Shown here in pieces: positions 37,159 through 45,351 of a stretch of 64,000 nt of DNA. The stretch covers positions 124,001 to 188,000 of the forward strand of contig NZ_JAVKDF010000027.1 of NCBI RefSeq assembly GCF_040222385.1. The letters run 5' to 3'. The notes beneath the pieces are model-generated. The model searched no databases, was not told the origin of the DNA, and was given only the letters and a program-made list of their open reading frames with translations. The DNA comes from Imperialibacter sp040222385 (GTDB taxonomy: Bacteria; Bacteroidota; Bacteroidia; Cytophagales; Cyclobacteriaceae). The first letter of the stretch is position 1. Every line of letters begins with the position of its first letter. Both the position numbers and the translations under genes were made by a program.

Positions 37159-38304
37159 ATGCTCGATTGCCAAAGAGATAAATTTTTTCTGCCTGAAGGC
37201 GTGCCCTACCTTAACTGCGCCTACATGTCGCCTATGATGATCAAAGTAGAGGAAAAAGGCATCGAGGGTATGCAAAAAAAGAGGTTTCCCTATCAAGTCT
37301 CACCTCAAGATTTTTTTTCGGATACCGACGAGTTAAGGACGCTGTTTGCAGAGGTAATTGATACCCCTGAGCCCAATCGAATAGTTGTGATCCCTTCTGT
37401 GTCTTATGGCATGGCCACAGTTACCAGGAACCTGAAGCTGAGCAAAGGTGACGAGGTTATTGCTGCCGGAGAGCAGTTTCCAAGCAATATTTATCCCTGG
37501 ATGAAGGCTTGTAATGATCAGGGAGCAGAGCTCAAAATAATTGCTCCGCCCAAGCTGGCAGAAGGACGTGGAAAGAAATGGAATGAGAACATTCTGGAAG
37601 CCATCAGTAGCAAGACCAAGCTTGTGGCGATCAGCCACTGTCATTGGGCCGATGGTACTGTTTTTGAATTGAAGAAAATTCGGCAGCGCACCAGGGAGGT
37701 TGGTGCTTTGCTGGTCATTGATGGCACGCAATCTGTTGGGGCCTTCCCATTCAGTGTCAAAGAGATTGAGCCCGATGCCCTGGTTTGCGCTGGGTACAAA
37801 TGGCTGATGGGTCCTTACTCCATCGGGCTTGCCTACTACGGCCCACATTTTGACAATGGCTCACCGGTAGAAGAAAACTGGATCAACCGATTTGAAAGTG
37901 AGAATTTTGCTAACCTCGTCAACTATCAGGAGAATTATCAACCCGGCGCACTCCGCTATGAGGTAGGCGAGCACAGCAATTTTATTCTTGTGCCCATGCT
38001 AAAGGCTGCTCTCAAACAAATCATCAAATGGCAGGTGCCTGAAATAAGCCGGTATTGCACTCAACTCACCCGGGAGGCTATTACCATTTTGCGCAACAAA
38101 GGCTATCTGATCGAAGATGACGCCTATCGCTCTCCTCACCTCATTGGGGTTAGGTTCAAAGAAAAGACCTCTTTTGAGAAAACCCAGGCCCTCCTTCAAC
38201 AGCACAAAGTCAGTGTTTCGGTCAGAGGCACCTCTATCCGCATTTCACCCAATGTTTACAACAATTTCGACGACATTTCTGTCTTACTTAAATGCTTCGA
38301 ATGA
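37159..38304 (+). CDS. Class V aminotransferase-like PLP enzyme
   Basis: The 381-aa fold-type I PLP protein is related to cysteine desulfurases and isopenicillin N epimerase-like enzymes. The PLP lysine is Lys214 in CAGYKWLMGP and the cofactor aspartate lies in LVIDGTQSVGA. HCHWADG lines the active site. There is no conserved desulfurase cysteine loop at the C-terminus, so sulfur transfer is unlikely. Substrate is unknown. The gene overlaps the start of the next gene by 13 bp, suggesting translational coupling, although the products seem functionally unrelated. Confidence 0.9.
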   Translation: MLDCQRDKFFLPEGVPYLNCAYMSPMMIKVEEKGIEGMQKKRFPYQVSPQDFFSDTDELRTLFAEVIDTPEPNRIVVIPSVSYGMATVTRNLKLSKGDEVIAAGEQFPSNIYPWMKACNDQGAELKIIAPPKLAEGRGKKWNENILEAISSKTKLVAISHCHWADGTVFELKKIRQRTREVGALLVIDGTQSVGAFPFSVKEIEPDALVCAGYKWLMGPYSIGLAYYGPHFDNGSPVEENWINRFESENFANLVNYQENYQPGALRYEVGEHSNFILVPMLKAALKQIIKWQVPEISRYCTQLTREAITILRNKGYLIEDDAYRSPHLIGVRFKEKTSFEKTQALLQQHKVSVSVRGTSIRISPNVYNNFDDISVLLKCFE

Positions 38305-41177
38305 TTAAGGTTAACCAAATGGTAGGTTGTTTTCAGCCTATGCTAAAGCCAACCGCTCTAACCTTACTTCTGCTGTGTTTTTTTCATTCCATTTTTGCGC
38401 AGGTTCCGGTGATGGAAAACAACCCCGCCACATTAAAATGGAATGAAATAATAACCGATAACTTCAATGTGCTCTTTCCCGAAGGCTTTGAAAAAGAAGG
38501 CCAGCGAATGGCCAACACCCTGGAGCACCTCCATGGACCTGTCTCCAAGTCGCTGGGCAAGAAGCCGAGACCTATTCCAATTCTGCTACAAAACCAGGGA
38601 GTTATCTCCAACGGGTTTGTAACACTGGGGCCCAGACGATCCGAATTTTATACCTCGCCCCCGCAAGACTATAAGTTTCTCGGCAACAACGATTGGCTCA
38701 ACACGCTGGCTACCCACGAATACCGGCATGTGGTGCAATTCGACAAATCTATCACGGGGATCTCAAAGCTCGGCTATTGGTTTTTTGGAGAGGACGTACT
38801 GGCGGGCCTGGCATTTATCTCAACGCCACTTTGGCTTTGGGAGGGCGACGCCGTGGGGATCGAAACAGCCATGTCCGGTTCGGGCAGGGGTCGTATTCCC
38901 TATTTTCAAGCACTTCACCGTGCCAATCTGCTCGACAGAGGTGGCTTTAAATATCAGAAGCAGTACTTGCGATCCTACAAAGACCAGATACCCAACCACT
39001 ACCTCACCGGTTACCTGATGACTACCTTCCTTCGCAGAACTTACGGTGATGACATTCTGGACAGAGTAACCGAACGTTCCTTTAGCTGGCCAATTCTCCC
39101 CTTCACATTCTCCAGGGCACTGAAAAAAGAAACCGGACTCAACCTCACCAGAAACTACAAGCTCATGAGTGAGGAAATGGAAGGGCTATATGAAAACCAG
39201 GTGGCCGAGCTTCAACTAACAAGCTTTGATACCATTACCAAAAACAGAGGAAAGGCGTACACTGAATATGCTTACCCACAGTTAACGTCAGACAAAGAGT
39301 TCCTGGCCATTAGATATGGTATCGGAGATATATCGCAGCTGGTACGGCATCAAGAAAGTGGTGACTGGAGAGTGTTGCATACACTAGGAGTTTGGGAAGA
39401 CAGTGGCTACTTGTCTTCAGGCGGTAATAAGGTCGTTTGGAATGAAATTCTTTTTCACCCCCGCTGGGACAAAACCACCTATTCCTCAATCAAAGTTTTT
39501 GATTTGAAAACAGGAAAAGCAGCTACCCTGGGCAAACGCAAGCGCTACAAAGGAGCGGGCATTTCGCCAGATGGCACAATAGTGGCTACCATAGAATCAA
39601 GCATCGACAATCAGTTCAATATTGTGCTGCTCGACGCAAAAAGCGGTAATGTCCTCAACAGGTTCGAAAACCCCGGCAATCACTTCTATTCAATGCCGCA
39701 GTTTTCAAGCAACGGGCTATCGATAGTAGCACTGAAGCATGCTGCTCCAAAGAAAAGCATCGTTAGCATTGATATCGAATCAGGTCAGGAAACTGAATGG
39801 ATCAGCTCATCAACTGAAAACCTGGGACATCCCGTTATGACGAATGATTGGCTCGTATATGCCTCCGATGCATCCGGGCTGGACAATTTATATGCGCTCG
39901 ATCTTTCTTCCAAAGAACGATTCCAGATTACTTCTTCAAGGCTGGGGGCCTACAACCCCATTGTCTCAACAGACAAAAACTGGATTTACTACAACGAGAT
40001 GACCAAAGATGGCTGGGACATTGTCCGGGCTCCGTTCGAGACTGCAAACTGGACTAAAATTCAGGACATGGTGGTCAATCCCGTCAACTATTTTGAGCCT
40101 TTGGTAGCGCAGGAAAATCAGGCCGATATACTTAGCACTGTGCCGGAGGTAACCTTTGACGTTAAAAAGTATCAGCAGCTCAAACACCTTTTCCGGCCTT
40201 ATGGCTGGGGCTGGATAAACACACTCAGCGACAGACAAATCGAGCTGGGGCTTTATTCGCAAAACATTCTGAGCACCATGTATATGGATGCCGGGTACAC
40301 TATAAACCTCACGGAAGGTACCGGGTACTGGTCGGCCAATCTCTCCTACCAGGGCTTGCCTGTCATCTTTGATGCTGGGATGCTCTCTGGCACAAGATCG
40401 GTGTTTGATAATGTCACTGGAGACACCAGGCTATATACCTGGACTGAAAAGGGACTCAACGGCGGCCTTCGCATTCCTTTTCACCTCACGCACTCAAAGT
40501 ATCAGGAAGACGCTTCAGTGGCAGCTGTGTTTTCCTCCACTCTGGTTGAAGACTATGCCAATCCGGTGCTGGACATTGACCAACAGAGAAATGGCTCCCT
40601 TTATTCTGCGCAATACAGCCTAAGCTACTCCCGGCTTCTCAAACAAAGCAAGCGTGATATCTATCCAAAATGGGGGCAATCGGTTAGCCTCAGCTATTTT
40701 GACACGCCATTTAAAGGAAGCGACTACCTGTCAACACTGTGGTCTGGAGAGGCATACCTTTACTTGCCTGGTGTGTTGAAGCACCATTCCGTCAGACTGC
40801 GTGGAGCCTACCAAAAAGAGGATATCAATAACTACAGGTTTCGCAGCCAGGTTCAGTATGTCAGAGGCTATGGCTACACATCATTCAAGGATCTGACCAC
40901 GTTTTCTGCTAACTATGCGTTACCGCTAGTTTATCCTGATCTCGCCCTGGGCTCATTGCTCTATGTCCAGCGAGTTCGGGCGAATGCATTCTACGATTAT
41001 GGAATAGGAACCACACCCTCTTCAGACGTAACATTCAGTTCGGTAGGCTTGGATCTCTTTGTGGATTACAATATCATGAGATACTTGCCTGTTTTTTCCA
41101 CTGGTGTCAGAATGGTGTATATACCAGATCAAGACACCTATGTTTTCAACGTACTGCTGGGCTCGATTGGCTTCTAG
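38292..41177 (+). CDS. Zincin-like protease with TolB-type propeller and C-terminal beta-barrel
   Basis: The frame opens at 38292, overlapping the previous gene. The signal peptide (MLKPTALTLLLLCFFHSIFA) suggests that ATGs at 38319 or 38340 could be the real start. Numbered from 38292, His142-Glu143-x-x-His146 (HEYRH) followed by Glu184 in LWEGDAV looks like a gluzincin metal site. Residues about 330-620 are propeller repeats (SPDGT, SDASGLDNLYALD). Residues about 640-961 alternate polar and aromatic strands and end in a phenylalanine, as in outer-membrane barrels. The product is probably an outer-membrane metallopeptidase-like protein. Similar proteins are annotated only as TolB-like in Bacteroidota. 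Confidence 0.85.
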   Translation: MLRMIKVNQMVGCFQPMLKPTALTLLLLCFFHSIFAQVPVMENNPATLKWNEIITDNFNVLFPEGFEKEGQRMANTLEHLHGPVSKSLGKKPRPIPILLQNQGVISNGFVTLGPRRSEFYTSPPQDYKFLGNNDWLNTLATHEYRHVVQFDKSITGISKLGYWFFGEDVLAGLAFISTPLWLWEGDAVGIETAMSGSGRGRIPYFQALHRANLLDRGGFKYQKQYLRSYKDQIPNHYLTGYLMTTFLRRTYGDDILDRVTERSFSWPILPFTFSRALKKETGLNLTRNYKLMSEEMEGLYENQVAELQLTSFDTITKNRGKAYTEYAYPQLTSDKEFLAIRYGIGDISQLVRHQESGDWRVLHTLGVWEDSGYLSSGGNKVVWNEILFHPRWDKTTYSSIKVFDLKTGKAATLGKRKRYKGAGISPDGTIVATIESSIDNQFNIVLLDAKSGNVLNRFENPGNHFYSMPQFSSNGLSIVALKHAAPKKSIVSIDIESGQETEWISSSTENLGHPVMTNDWLVYASDASGLDNLYALDLSSKERFQITSSRLGAYNPIVSTDKNWIYYNEMTKDGWDIVRAPFETANWTKIQDMVVNPVNYFEPLVAQENQADILSTVPEVTFDVKKYQQLKHLFRPYGWGWINTLSDRQIELGLYSQNILSTMYMDAGYTINLTEGTGYWSANLSYQGLPVIFDAGMLSGTRSVFDNVTGDTRLYTWTEKGLNGGLRIPFHLTHSKYQEDASVAAVFSSTLVEDYANPVLDIDQQRNGSLYSAQYSLSYSRLLKQSKRDIYPKWGQSVSLSYFDTPFKGSDYLSTLWSGEAYLYLPGVLKHHSVRLRGAYQKEDINNYRFRSQVQYVRGYGYTSFKDLTTFSANYALPLVYPDLALGSLLYVQRVRANAFYDYGIGTTPSSDVTFSSVGLDLFVDYNIMRYLPVFSTGVRMVYIPDQDTYVFNVLLGSIGF

Positions 41178-41603
41178 TTACTTCTCCACCTTCACACCTT
41201 TCCAAAAAGCCACATAACCCTCTATGTTTCTGGCTAGCTCGCTGGCTTTAGGGTAATACCAGGCGGCGTCTTTGTTTTGCTCTCCTGCCACTTCCAACGT
41301 GTAATAAGAAGCCGTCCCTTTCCAGGGGCAGACTGTATGAGTGTTGCTCTCTTTAAAAAACTCGCTCTTGATGGTGTTGGCTGGAAAGTAGTGATTGTTT
41401 TCAATAACAATGGTGTCATTGCTTTCTGCTATTACCTGGTCGTTCCAAATCGCTTTCATGGGTGCTTGCTTTTGATATACCAGTTTAACATCAAAATGTG
41501 GTATTGGTTCTGCCACCCAGTAATATTTGGGCCAACTATCTTCCAACTGACAAAAATCAGCTCCTTTTATTTGGACTGATTTTAAATAAGCGCTAATTTG
41601 CAT
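41178..41603 (-). CDS. DUF427 domain protein
   Basis: The domain proper covers residues 49-141: IWNDQVIAESNDTIVIE, NNHYFPA, TVCPWKGTASYYT and AAWYYP, then YVAFWKGVKVEK. These are the hallmarks of DUF427, a small single-domain family found in many bacteria. The first 48 residues are not part of the domain; an alternative start at 41459 (MKAIWND) would give the usual length of about 93 aa. No activity is established. The stop codon abuts that of the zincin gene and the start is 15 bp from the next divergent gene. Confidence 0.88.
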   Translation of the reverse strand: MQISAYLKSVQIKGADFCQLEDSWPKYYWVAEPIPHFDVKLVYQKQAPMKAIWNDQVIAESNDTIVIENNHYFPANTIKSEFFKESNTHTVCPWKGTASYYTLEVAGEQNKDAAWYYPKASELARNIEGYVAFWKGVKVEK

Positions 41604-41618
41604 TGATTTTAATAGTTT

Positions 41619-41963
41619 ATGCTACCAGAAGACGCTCAGGAGCTTTTCAAAAATGGAGTAGGTGCTTTGTACCAAAGCACTTCCAACAAGCGGTTCTACC
41701 TTGTTTTTCAGGGTGTGGTGCAGCCTTTCAATGCCATTCAGTTCAGTCGGCTGAAATCAAAAATGGAGGCAGTTAATCCTGAAAGCCTCTTGCTTAGTCA
41801 CTCCCTTTGCGACACCGAGGTTGTGTATATCCCGTCAATAGATGTATTGCTCGTTATGAGGGTGCAGGAAATGATCGGTTTGAAAGACCTCTTCGCCGGG
41901 GCGGCCACCATGCTTGAGCTGACCTCAATTCTTTATAAGCGGGTTTACAACGTACTTATTTAG
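41619..41963 (+). CDS. Conserved-looking hypothetical protein, 114 aa
   Basis: The protein is soluble, with no signal peptide or membrane span. It alternates beta-like (RFYLVFQGVVQPF, EVVYIPSIDVLLVMR) and helical segments (IGLKDLFAGAATMLELTSILY), which suggests a compact alpha/beta fold. I do not recognise a family. It is divergent from DUF427 and lies upstream of ferritin in the same direction, with 97 bp to the ferritin start. Confidence 0.7.
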   Translation: MLPEDAQELFKNGVGALYQSTSNKRFYLVFQGVVQPFNAIQFSRLKSKMEAVNPESLLLSHSLCDTEVVYIPSIDVLLVMRVQEMIGLKDLFAGAATMLELTSILYKRVYNVLI

Positions 41964-42060
41964 TTTAATTACAAATCAGCCAGCAGCTACACTTTTTGGC
42001 TTCGATTCCTGTTATCTTAGCCTATTGAAACCAGATTTTGTTATGAAGGATATTGTAAGA

Positions 42061-42570
42061 ATGAAAACCTCACTTTCTGAAGAAATTGAGAAACTTTTGA
42101 ACGAGCAAGTGCGCAGAGAAGCCATCAGCTCCTTCAACTATTTAGCCATCTCCTCCTGGTGTGAGCGCAACGGTTACGTACATAGTGCCCGTTTTTTTGA
42201 GCTTCAGTCGGACGAGGAGCGTGCTCACATGAAAAAAATATTCAACTATATCTCGAGCGTGGGTGGAACCGCCATTGTGCCCGAAATCACCAATATTGTG
42301 CAGGAATTCGACTCTTTCAAGTCCGTTTTCGAAATTGCGCTGGAGCAGGAAATTGCCATCACCCATTCCATCAACAACATCGTTGATAAGTGCTACAAAG
42401 CAAAAGACTACACCACCGCTTCTTTTCTCGACTGGTTTATCAACGAACAGGTAGAAGAAGAGGCTACTGCAAGAAGGTGTCTTGAAATATTTGAGCTAGT
42501 CGGTGAAGAAGGCGTTGGCAAGATTCTTATCGACAGAGAAATCGGGAAGACCAGAGGCATGGCAGAATAG
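42061..42570 (+). CDS. ftnA: Bacterial ferritin (FtnA-type)
   Basis: The 169-aa four-helix protein stores iron in a 24-mer cage. Ferroxidase-site residues are visible: Glu in RREAIS, Glu and His in DEERAHM, Glu in LEQEIAI and Gln/Glu in NEQVEEE. No haem-binding methionine is evident, so it is ferritin rather than bacterioferritin. The ATG at 42061 (MKTSLSEEIEKLL) is chosen because family proteins begin there and AAGGA lies 10 nt before it; an ATG at 42043 is possible. A strong terminator follows, so it is a single-gene unit or the end of a short one. Confidence 0.95.
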   Translation: MKTSLSEEIEKLLNEQVRREAISSFNYLAISSWCERNGYVHSARFFELQSDEERAHMKKIFNYISSVGGTAIVPEITNIVQEFDSFKSVFEIALEQEIAITHSINNIVDKCYKAKDYTTASFLDWFINEQVEEEATARRCLEIFELVGEEGVGKILIDREIGKTRGMAE

Positions 42571-42591
42571 CTGTAAAAATACTTATTTTTG

Positions 42592-42617
42592 AAGGGCTCC
42601 CAAAAGGAGCCTTTTTT
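42592..42617 (+). terminator. Intrinsic terminator of the ferritin gene
   Basis: GGCTCC and GGAGCC form a 6-bp GC-rich stem around CAAAA, extended by A-T pairs, then TTTTTT. It lies 22 bp after the ferritin stop. Confidence 0.92.
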
Positions 42618-42735
42618 ATTTCAGTACCCTTATTGCCCAGTTTATCGTATTAGTTCAACAGGTCAGGGGAGGTGAATCCATTTTGATCTTCCAGGAGCCT
42701 ACTTTTAACTTTTGGTTATTTTTTATCTTCAACTA

Positions 42736-43353
42736 ATGAAACGGATTTTCTACCTGGTCTGTGTTTTAACTATGGCTTGCTTGTGCCATCTACATGCCCA
42801 AAACAGGGCGAGAGACGAAGAGCCAAAAGTGTTGTTCGGAGGCGAAAAAATCAACATTTCCGGGTTTGGAGGAATCATCCTGGAATTCTCATCCATTGAG
42901 GGTCATGCTGCCATTATGAATGGCGGCGGTGGAGCGGTACTCTTCAATAGGTCGCTCTTTCTTGGTGGTTACGGGCTCAGCCTCGCCAATAGTATTCATA
43001 AAGAAGCTGCCGGTATCAGGCGGGAAACCAGTTTTACCCACGGTGGTTTTTATGCAGGCTACGTCTTCTTTCCGCACAAGCTCGTTCACTTTGGGGTGAG
43101 CAACAGGCTGGGCTGGGGAGTGATTACGCTGACACCCGAAGACGCCTTTTTATCGAGCGCCGCTCCCATATCTGACAACGTATTCGTATGGGTGCCTCAG
43201 CTAGAGGCTGAAATGAACTTCTCCCATTGGATGAAAGTCAATGCGGGTGTAGGCTACCGTACGGTATCAGCCGTTAGCAATTCCTTTTACGACAATAAGG
43301 ATTTTAGCAGTCCATCATTCACCTTATCATTTCTATTCGGTTGGTTTAAATAA
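42736..43353 (+). CDS. Outer-membrane beta-barrel-like protein
   Basis: From the ATG at 42736 the product is 205 aa with a signal peptide (MKRIFYLVCVLTMACLCHLHAQ). The mature part alternates hydrophobic and polar residues with many glycines and aromatics (GFGGIILEFSS, GGYGLSLAN, GGFYAGYVFF, VNAGVGYRT) and ends FLFGWFK, as expected of an 8-10 strand outer-membrane barrel. I recognise no specific family. It is followed after 6 bp by the gene for a small membrane protein, so the two are probably co-transcribed. Confidence 0.8.
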   Translation: MKRIFYLVCVLTMACLCHLHAQNRARDEEPKVLFGGEKINISGFGGIILEFSSIEGHAAIMNGGGGAVLFNRSLFLGGYGLSLANSIHKEAAGIRRETSFTHGGFYAGYVFFPHKLVHFGVSNRLGWGVITLTPEDAFLSSAAPISDNVFVWVPQLEAEMNFSHWMKVNAGVGYRTVSAVSNSFYDNKDFSSPSFTLSFLFGWFK

Positions 43354-43359
43354 GACATC

Positions 43360-43683
43360 ATGGAACAATCACAAAGACGTTTGGTCTTAGGTCTATTTCT
43401 CATCATCATTGGCGTGCTTTTTCTCCTGAGAAACCTCGATATCATCGATTTGCCCTGGTATTTCCACACCTGGCAAATGCTGCTCATCGGGCTTGGTGCC
43501 TTCAATTTCCTCACCGGAAACCGTTCAGCCGGTTTTATACTTGCAGGTATTGGCGCTGTTTTTTTGCTTCCAGACATCATGAGTTTCAATTTCCGTGATC
43601 TCTGGCCAATTGTTTTGATCATTATCGGCGCAAGTTTCTTTTTTCGAAACCGAAACAGCGCTGACGAAGACGCCTCGGGCTAA
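43360..43683 (+). CDS. LiaI/LiaF-like four-helix membrane protein
   Basis: The 107-aa protein has four closely spaced hydrophobic helices (about 8-24, 40-52, 56-70 and 79-95) with short loops. The pattern LGLFLIIIGVLFLLRNL, LPDIMSFNFRDLWPIVLIIIG matches the LiaF transmembrane-like domain (related to DUF5668). In Firmicutes such domains sense envelope stress; in Bacteroidota their role is open. It lies 6 bp behind the barrel protein, suggesting a small envelope operon. Confidence 0.85.
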   Translation: MEQSQRRLVLGLFLIIIGVLFLLRNLDIIDLPWYFHTWQMLLIGLGAFNFLTGNRSAGFILAGIGAVFLLPDIMSFNFRDLWPIVLIIIGASFFFRNRNSADEDASG

Positions 43684-43816
43684 AAGACTGCATAGTCGAC
43701 AAAATTAAGTTTTTTGGTAGAGCCAACCGTCATTTCACCAGTCATTGGTCGTAAGAGGGACAGCTGTAGGATCAATCTGTATTCCTGGGTATTGAATGTT
43801 TGGTGTGTGGTTGAGC

Positions 43817-43850
43817 AAAAAAAAGGCTGCCCTATTCGAGACAGCCTTTT
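43817..43850 (-). terminator. Strong intrinsic terminator with T8 tail
   Basis: AAAAGGCTG and CAGCCTTTT form a perfect 9-bp stem. On the minus strand it ends in eight T residues. The stem is symmetric enough to act also for the plus-strand LiaF-like gene ending at 43683. Confidence 0.88.
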
Positions 43851-43986
43851 ACCATTAGCTGGGTTGTAAAACAATAAACTATTCCTACTTACTTGTTCCT
43901 TAGCTGTGTTGAAAAACAAATTCCTTTTTTGAGCTTCCTGGCTTTGCCTAACCCGCTTCATTTCTGCACGGGTTGCTCTGTTACTT
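43817..43986 (-). ncRNA. Candidate small RNA of about 170 nt
   Basis: A perfect -7 element and a strong terminator bound a stretch with no convincing reading frame. Near its 5' end AACCCG pairs with CGGGTT around a 13-nt loop. It has no clear match to SRP RNA, 6S or tmRNA signatures that I can recognise. The start is inferred as about 7 nt after the -7 element. Confidence 0.4.
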
Positions 43987-43992
43987 ACAATA

Positions 43993-44000
43993 CAAATGTA
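43993..44000 (-). promoter_or_regulatory. Bacteroidota -7 element TACATTTG
   Basis: TACATTTG on the minus strand fits TAnnTTTG exactly. The -33 position has only a weak match (an AATG about 18 bp upstream). It would drive the small RNA candidate. Confidence 0.45.
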
Positions 44001-44142
44001 GGGCTGATGTAAGAATCATTTTCCCCCTACTTGGTATAGCCATTACCCGTGTACTTTTTTTTCAACAAAACGATGATTTCCGCAGGCCGAGCATATTCAA
44101 AAACGTTGAAATGAGCACATTGGTCACTCTTTTTTAACGTGA

Positions 44143-44172
44143 AGCCGTTTATTTACCCCACGGCTGTTTTTT
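44143..44172 (+). terminator. Hairpin with T run before the 44-aa protein gene
   Basis: AGCCGT (44143-44148) and ACGGCT (44160-44165) pair perfectly around 11 nt, then G and six T. No plus-strand gene ends nearby, so it could terminate long transcripts from 43360 or act as a leader attenuator for the next gene. Confidence 0.5.
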
Positions 44173-44219
44173 CGGCTGGCCAAACTGATTATATTCGCAA
44201 CGTAAAAAACAAAAGCAAT

Positions 44220-44354
44220 ATGTTTAATCCTGCAGTTACTTCTGGTGTTGACCTTTTCGTTTACATCGCTATTGGACTTATCTCCCTTGTTAATGCGCTT
44301 CTGTTCGTTAACGCAAGAAAAACGAAAGCTAAGGCTGAAGAGAACCACAAATAA
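44220..44354 (+). CDS. 44-aa single-span membrane protein
   Basis: The ATG at 44220 gives MFNPAVTSGVD, then one transmembrane helix (LFVYIAIGLISLVNALLFV), then a basic and acidic tail (ARKTKAKAEENHK). An upstream in-frame start at 44139 would cover a hairpin and lacks protein character. A TATATTCG element about 20 nt upstream is a one-mismatch promoter. It is 18 bp before the phosphatase gene and is probably co-transcribed with it. Function unknown. Confidence 0.65.
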   Translation: MFNPAVTSGVDLFVYIAIGLISLVNALLFVNARKTKAKAEENHK

Positions 44355-44372
44355 GGCACTGCTTTCAGAGAA

Positions 44373-45080
44373 ATGAGTGCATCCGGCTCATTTGTTTCTG
44401 TAGAAAATGAGCAGAAAGTATACGCCATTGGCGATATACACGGCTGCATCAATACGCTAAAAGCTTTATTGGATCAAATTGACTACAAGGGGCAATCGCC
44501 TCTTTTTTTATTGGGTGACTATGTAAACAAGGGTCCCTCTTCTGTTGCCACCCTCAATTTTATCATTGATTTAAAAAGCCAGTTTCCCAAAGTCCTTCCA
44601 CTGGCAGGCAATCACGATCAGTACCTCCTCTCCTTTCTCACGAGAGACGACGACGATTGGCTGGATTCCTCGGAATACGCCAACATGAAACGTTATGAAG
44701 AGTATCAGACCATTTCTGCCGACGAAAAGCGGCTATTTGTAGATTTTCTTCTTACGCTTCCCCTGTACTACGAAACTGAAACCACCTTTTTTGTACATGC
44801 CGGGTTCAACTTCGAAAGGAAAAGCATTTTTGACGATACCAGTGCCATGATCAACACGAGGGCTTTTCACTATGACGCCCGCAAGGCCAGCAACAAGCGC
44901 CTCGTTCATGGACACCTTCCTGTAGAATTGGCAATTATGAAAAAAAGAATAGAGAGAGAATTTCCAGTGATTCCACTGGACAATGGTTGTGTGTATTCGG
45001 GCGAAAGAAAGGATATGGGATCGCTATGCTGCCTTGAACTAAACAAAATGAAGCTTTTCACTCAGCCCAGAATCGACTAA
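44373..45080 (+). CDS. PPP-family metallophosphoesterase
   Basis: The 235-aa protein has all five metal and phosphate motifs of the calcineurin-like fold in order: GDIHG (residues 20-24), GDYVNKGP (about 48-55), GNHDQ (about 79-83), VHAGF and VHGHLP. It belongs with the small serine/threonine phosphatases and Ap4A hydrolases (PrpA/ApaH group). The second motif reads GDYVNKG rather than the usual GDYVDRG, replacing an Asp and an Arg that contact metal and phosphate. The substrate preference may therefore differ. It is preceded by the 44-aa membrane protein. Confidence 0.9.
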   Translation: MSASGSFVSVENEQKVYAIGDIHGCINTLKALLDQIDYKGQSPLFLLGDYVNKGPSSVATLNFIIDLKSQFPKVLPLAGNHDQYLLSFLTRDDDDWLDSSEYANMKRYEEYQTISADEKRLFVDFLLTLPLYYETETTFFVHAGFNFERKSIFDDTSAMINTRAFHYDARKASNKRLVHGHLPVELAIMKKRIEREFPVIPLDNGCVYSGERKDMGSLCCLELNKMKLFTQPRID

Positions 45081-45083
45081 ATG

Positions 45084-45107
45084 AAAAATCCCGGAAACTG
45101 CCGGGAT
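45084..45107 (-). terminator. Terminator of the 35-aa peptide gene
   Basis: ATCCCGG and CCGGGAT pair perfectly over 7 bp around AAACTG. On the minus strand TTTTTC follows. It lies 26 bp after the peptide stop codon and also sits between convergent genes. Confidence 0.82.
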
Positions 45108-45132
45108 GCAATTGCAGGTACCAGCATGCTCG

Positions 45133-45240
45133 TTATACTTCCAGGTCTTTGTTGTGGCTGCTCACTTTGCTGTTGGGCAAAATAATGGGGCAAATAATTG
45201 CCAACACAAACAAAACGCCAATAATAACTACCATTGCCAT
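45133..45240 (-). CDS. 35-aa hydrophobic membrane peptide
   Basis: ATG at 45240 to TAA at 45133. The sequence is a hydrophobic helix (MVVIIGVLFVLAIICPIIL) followed by a short polar tail ending KDLEV. It has its own promoter 25 bp upstream and its own terminator downstream, which is strong support for a real transcript. The ATG at 45234 is a second possible start. I recognise no family; the shape fits a small inner-membrane protein. Confidence 0.65.
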   Translation of the reverse strand: MAMVVIIGVLFVLAIICPIILPNSKVSSHNKDLEV

Positions 45241-45264
45241 AGTTCTGAAATTTTAATGAGAGCC

Positions 45265-45295
45265 CAAATATAGATCAATATTGTATTGACGCCAA
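45265..45295 (-). promoter_or_regulatory. Promoter of the 35-aa peptide gene
   Basis: On the minus strand TTG (45295-45293), 20 bp, then TATATTTG (45272-45265) matches the Bacteroidota promoter. Transcription would start near 45258, 18 nt before the ATG. Confidence 0.7.
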
Positions 45296-45351
45296 CAAAT
45301 AGTTTAACTGGCTGATAATCTCATTAAATTTATCGCCAGCCCTTACCTGTT

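Larger units (their letters stand above)
43684..44219. other. 536-bp gap holding a putative small RNA and a hairpin
   Basis: The gap contains a minus-strand promoter match (43993-44000), a minus-strand terminator (43817-43850) and a plus-strand hairpin (44143-44172). A frame of 93 codons on the minus strand runs through the terminator and is not credible. The rest is featureless. Confidence 0.6.

Noticed and set aside
43680..43961. A 93-codon minus-strand frame
   Set aside because: It reads through a strong terminator with T8 and its composition is not protein-like.
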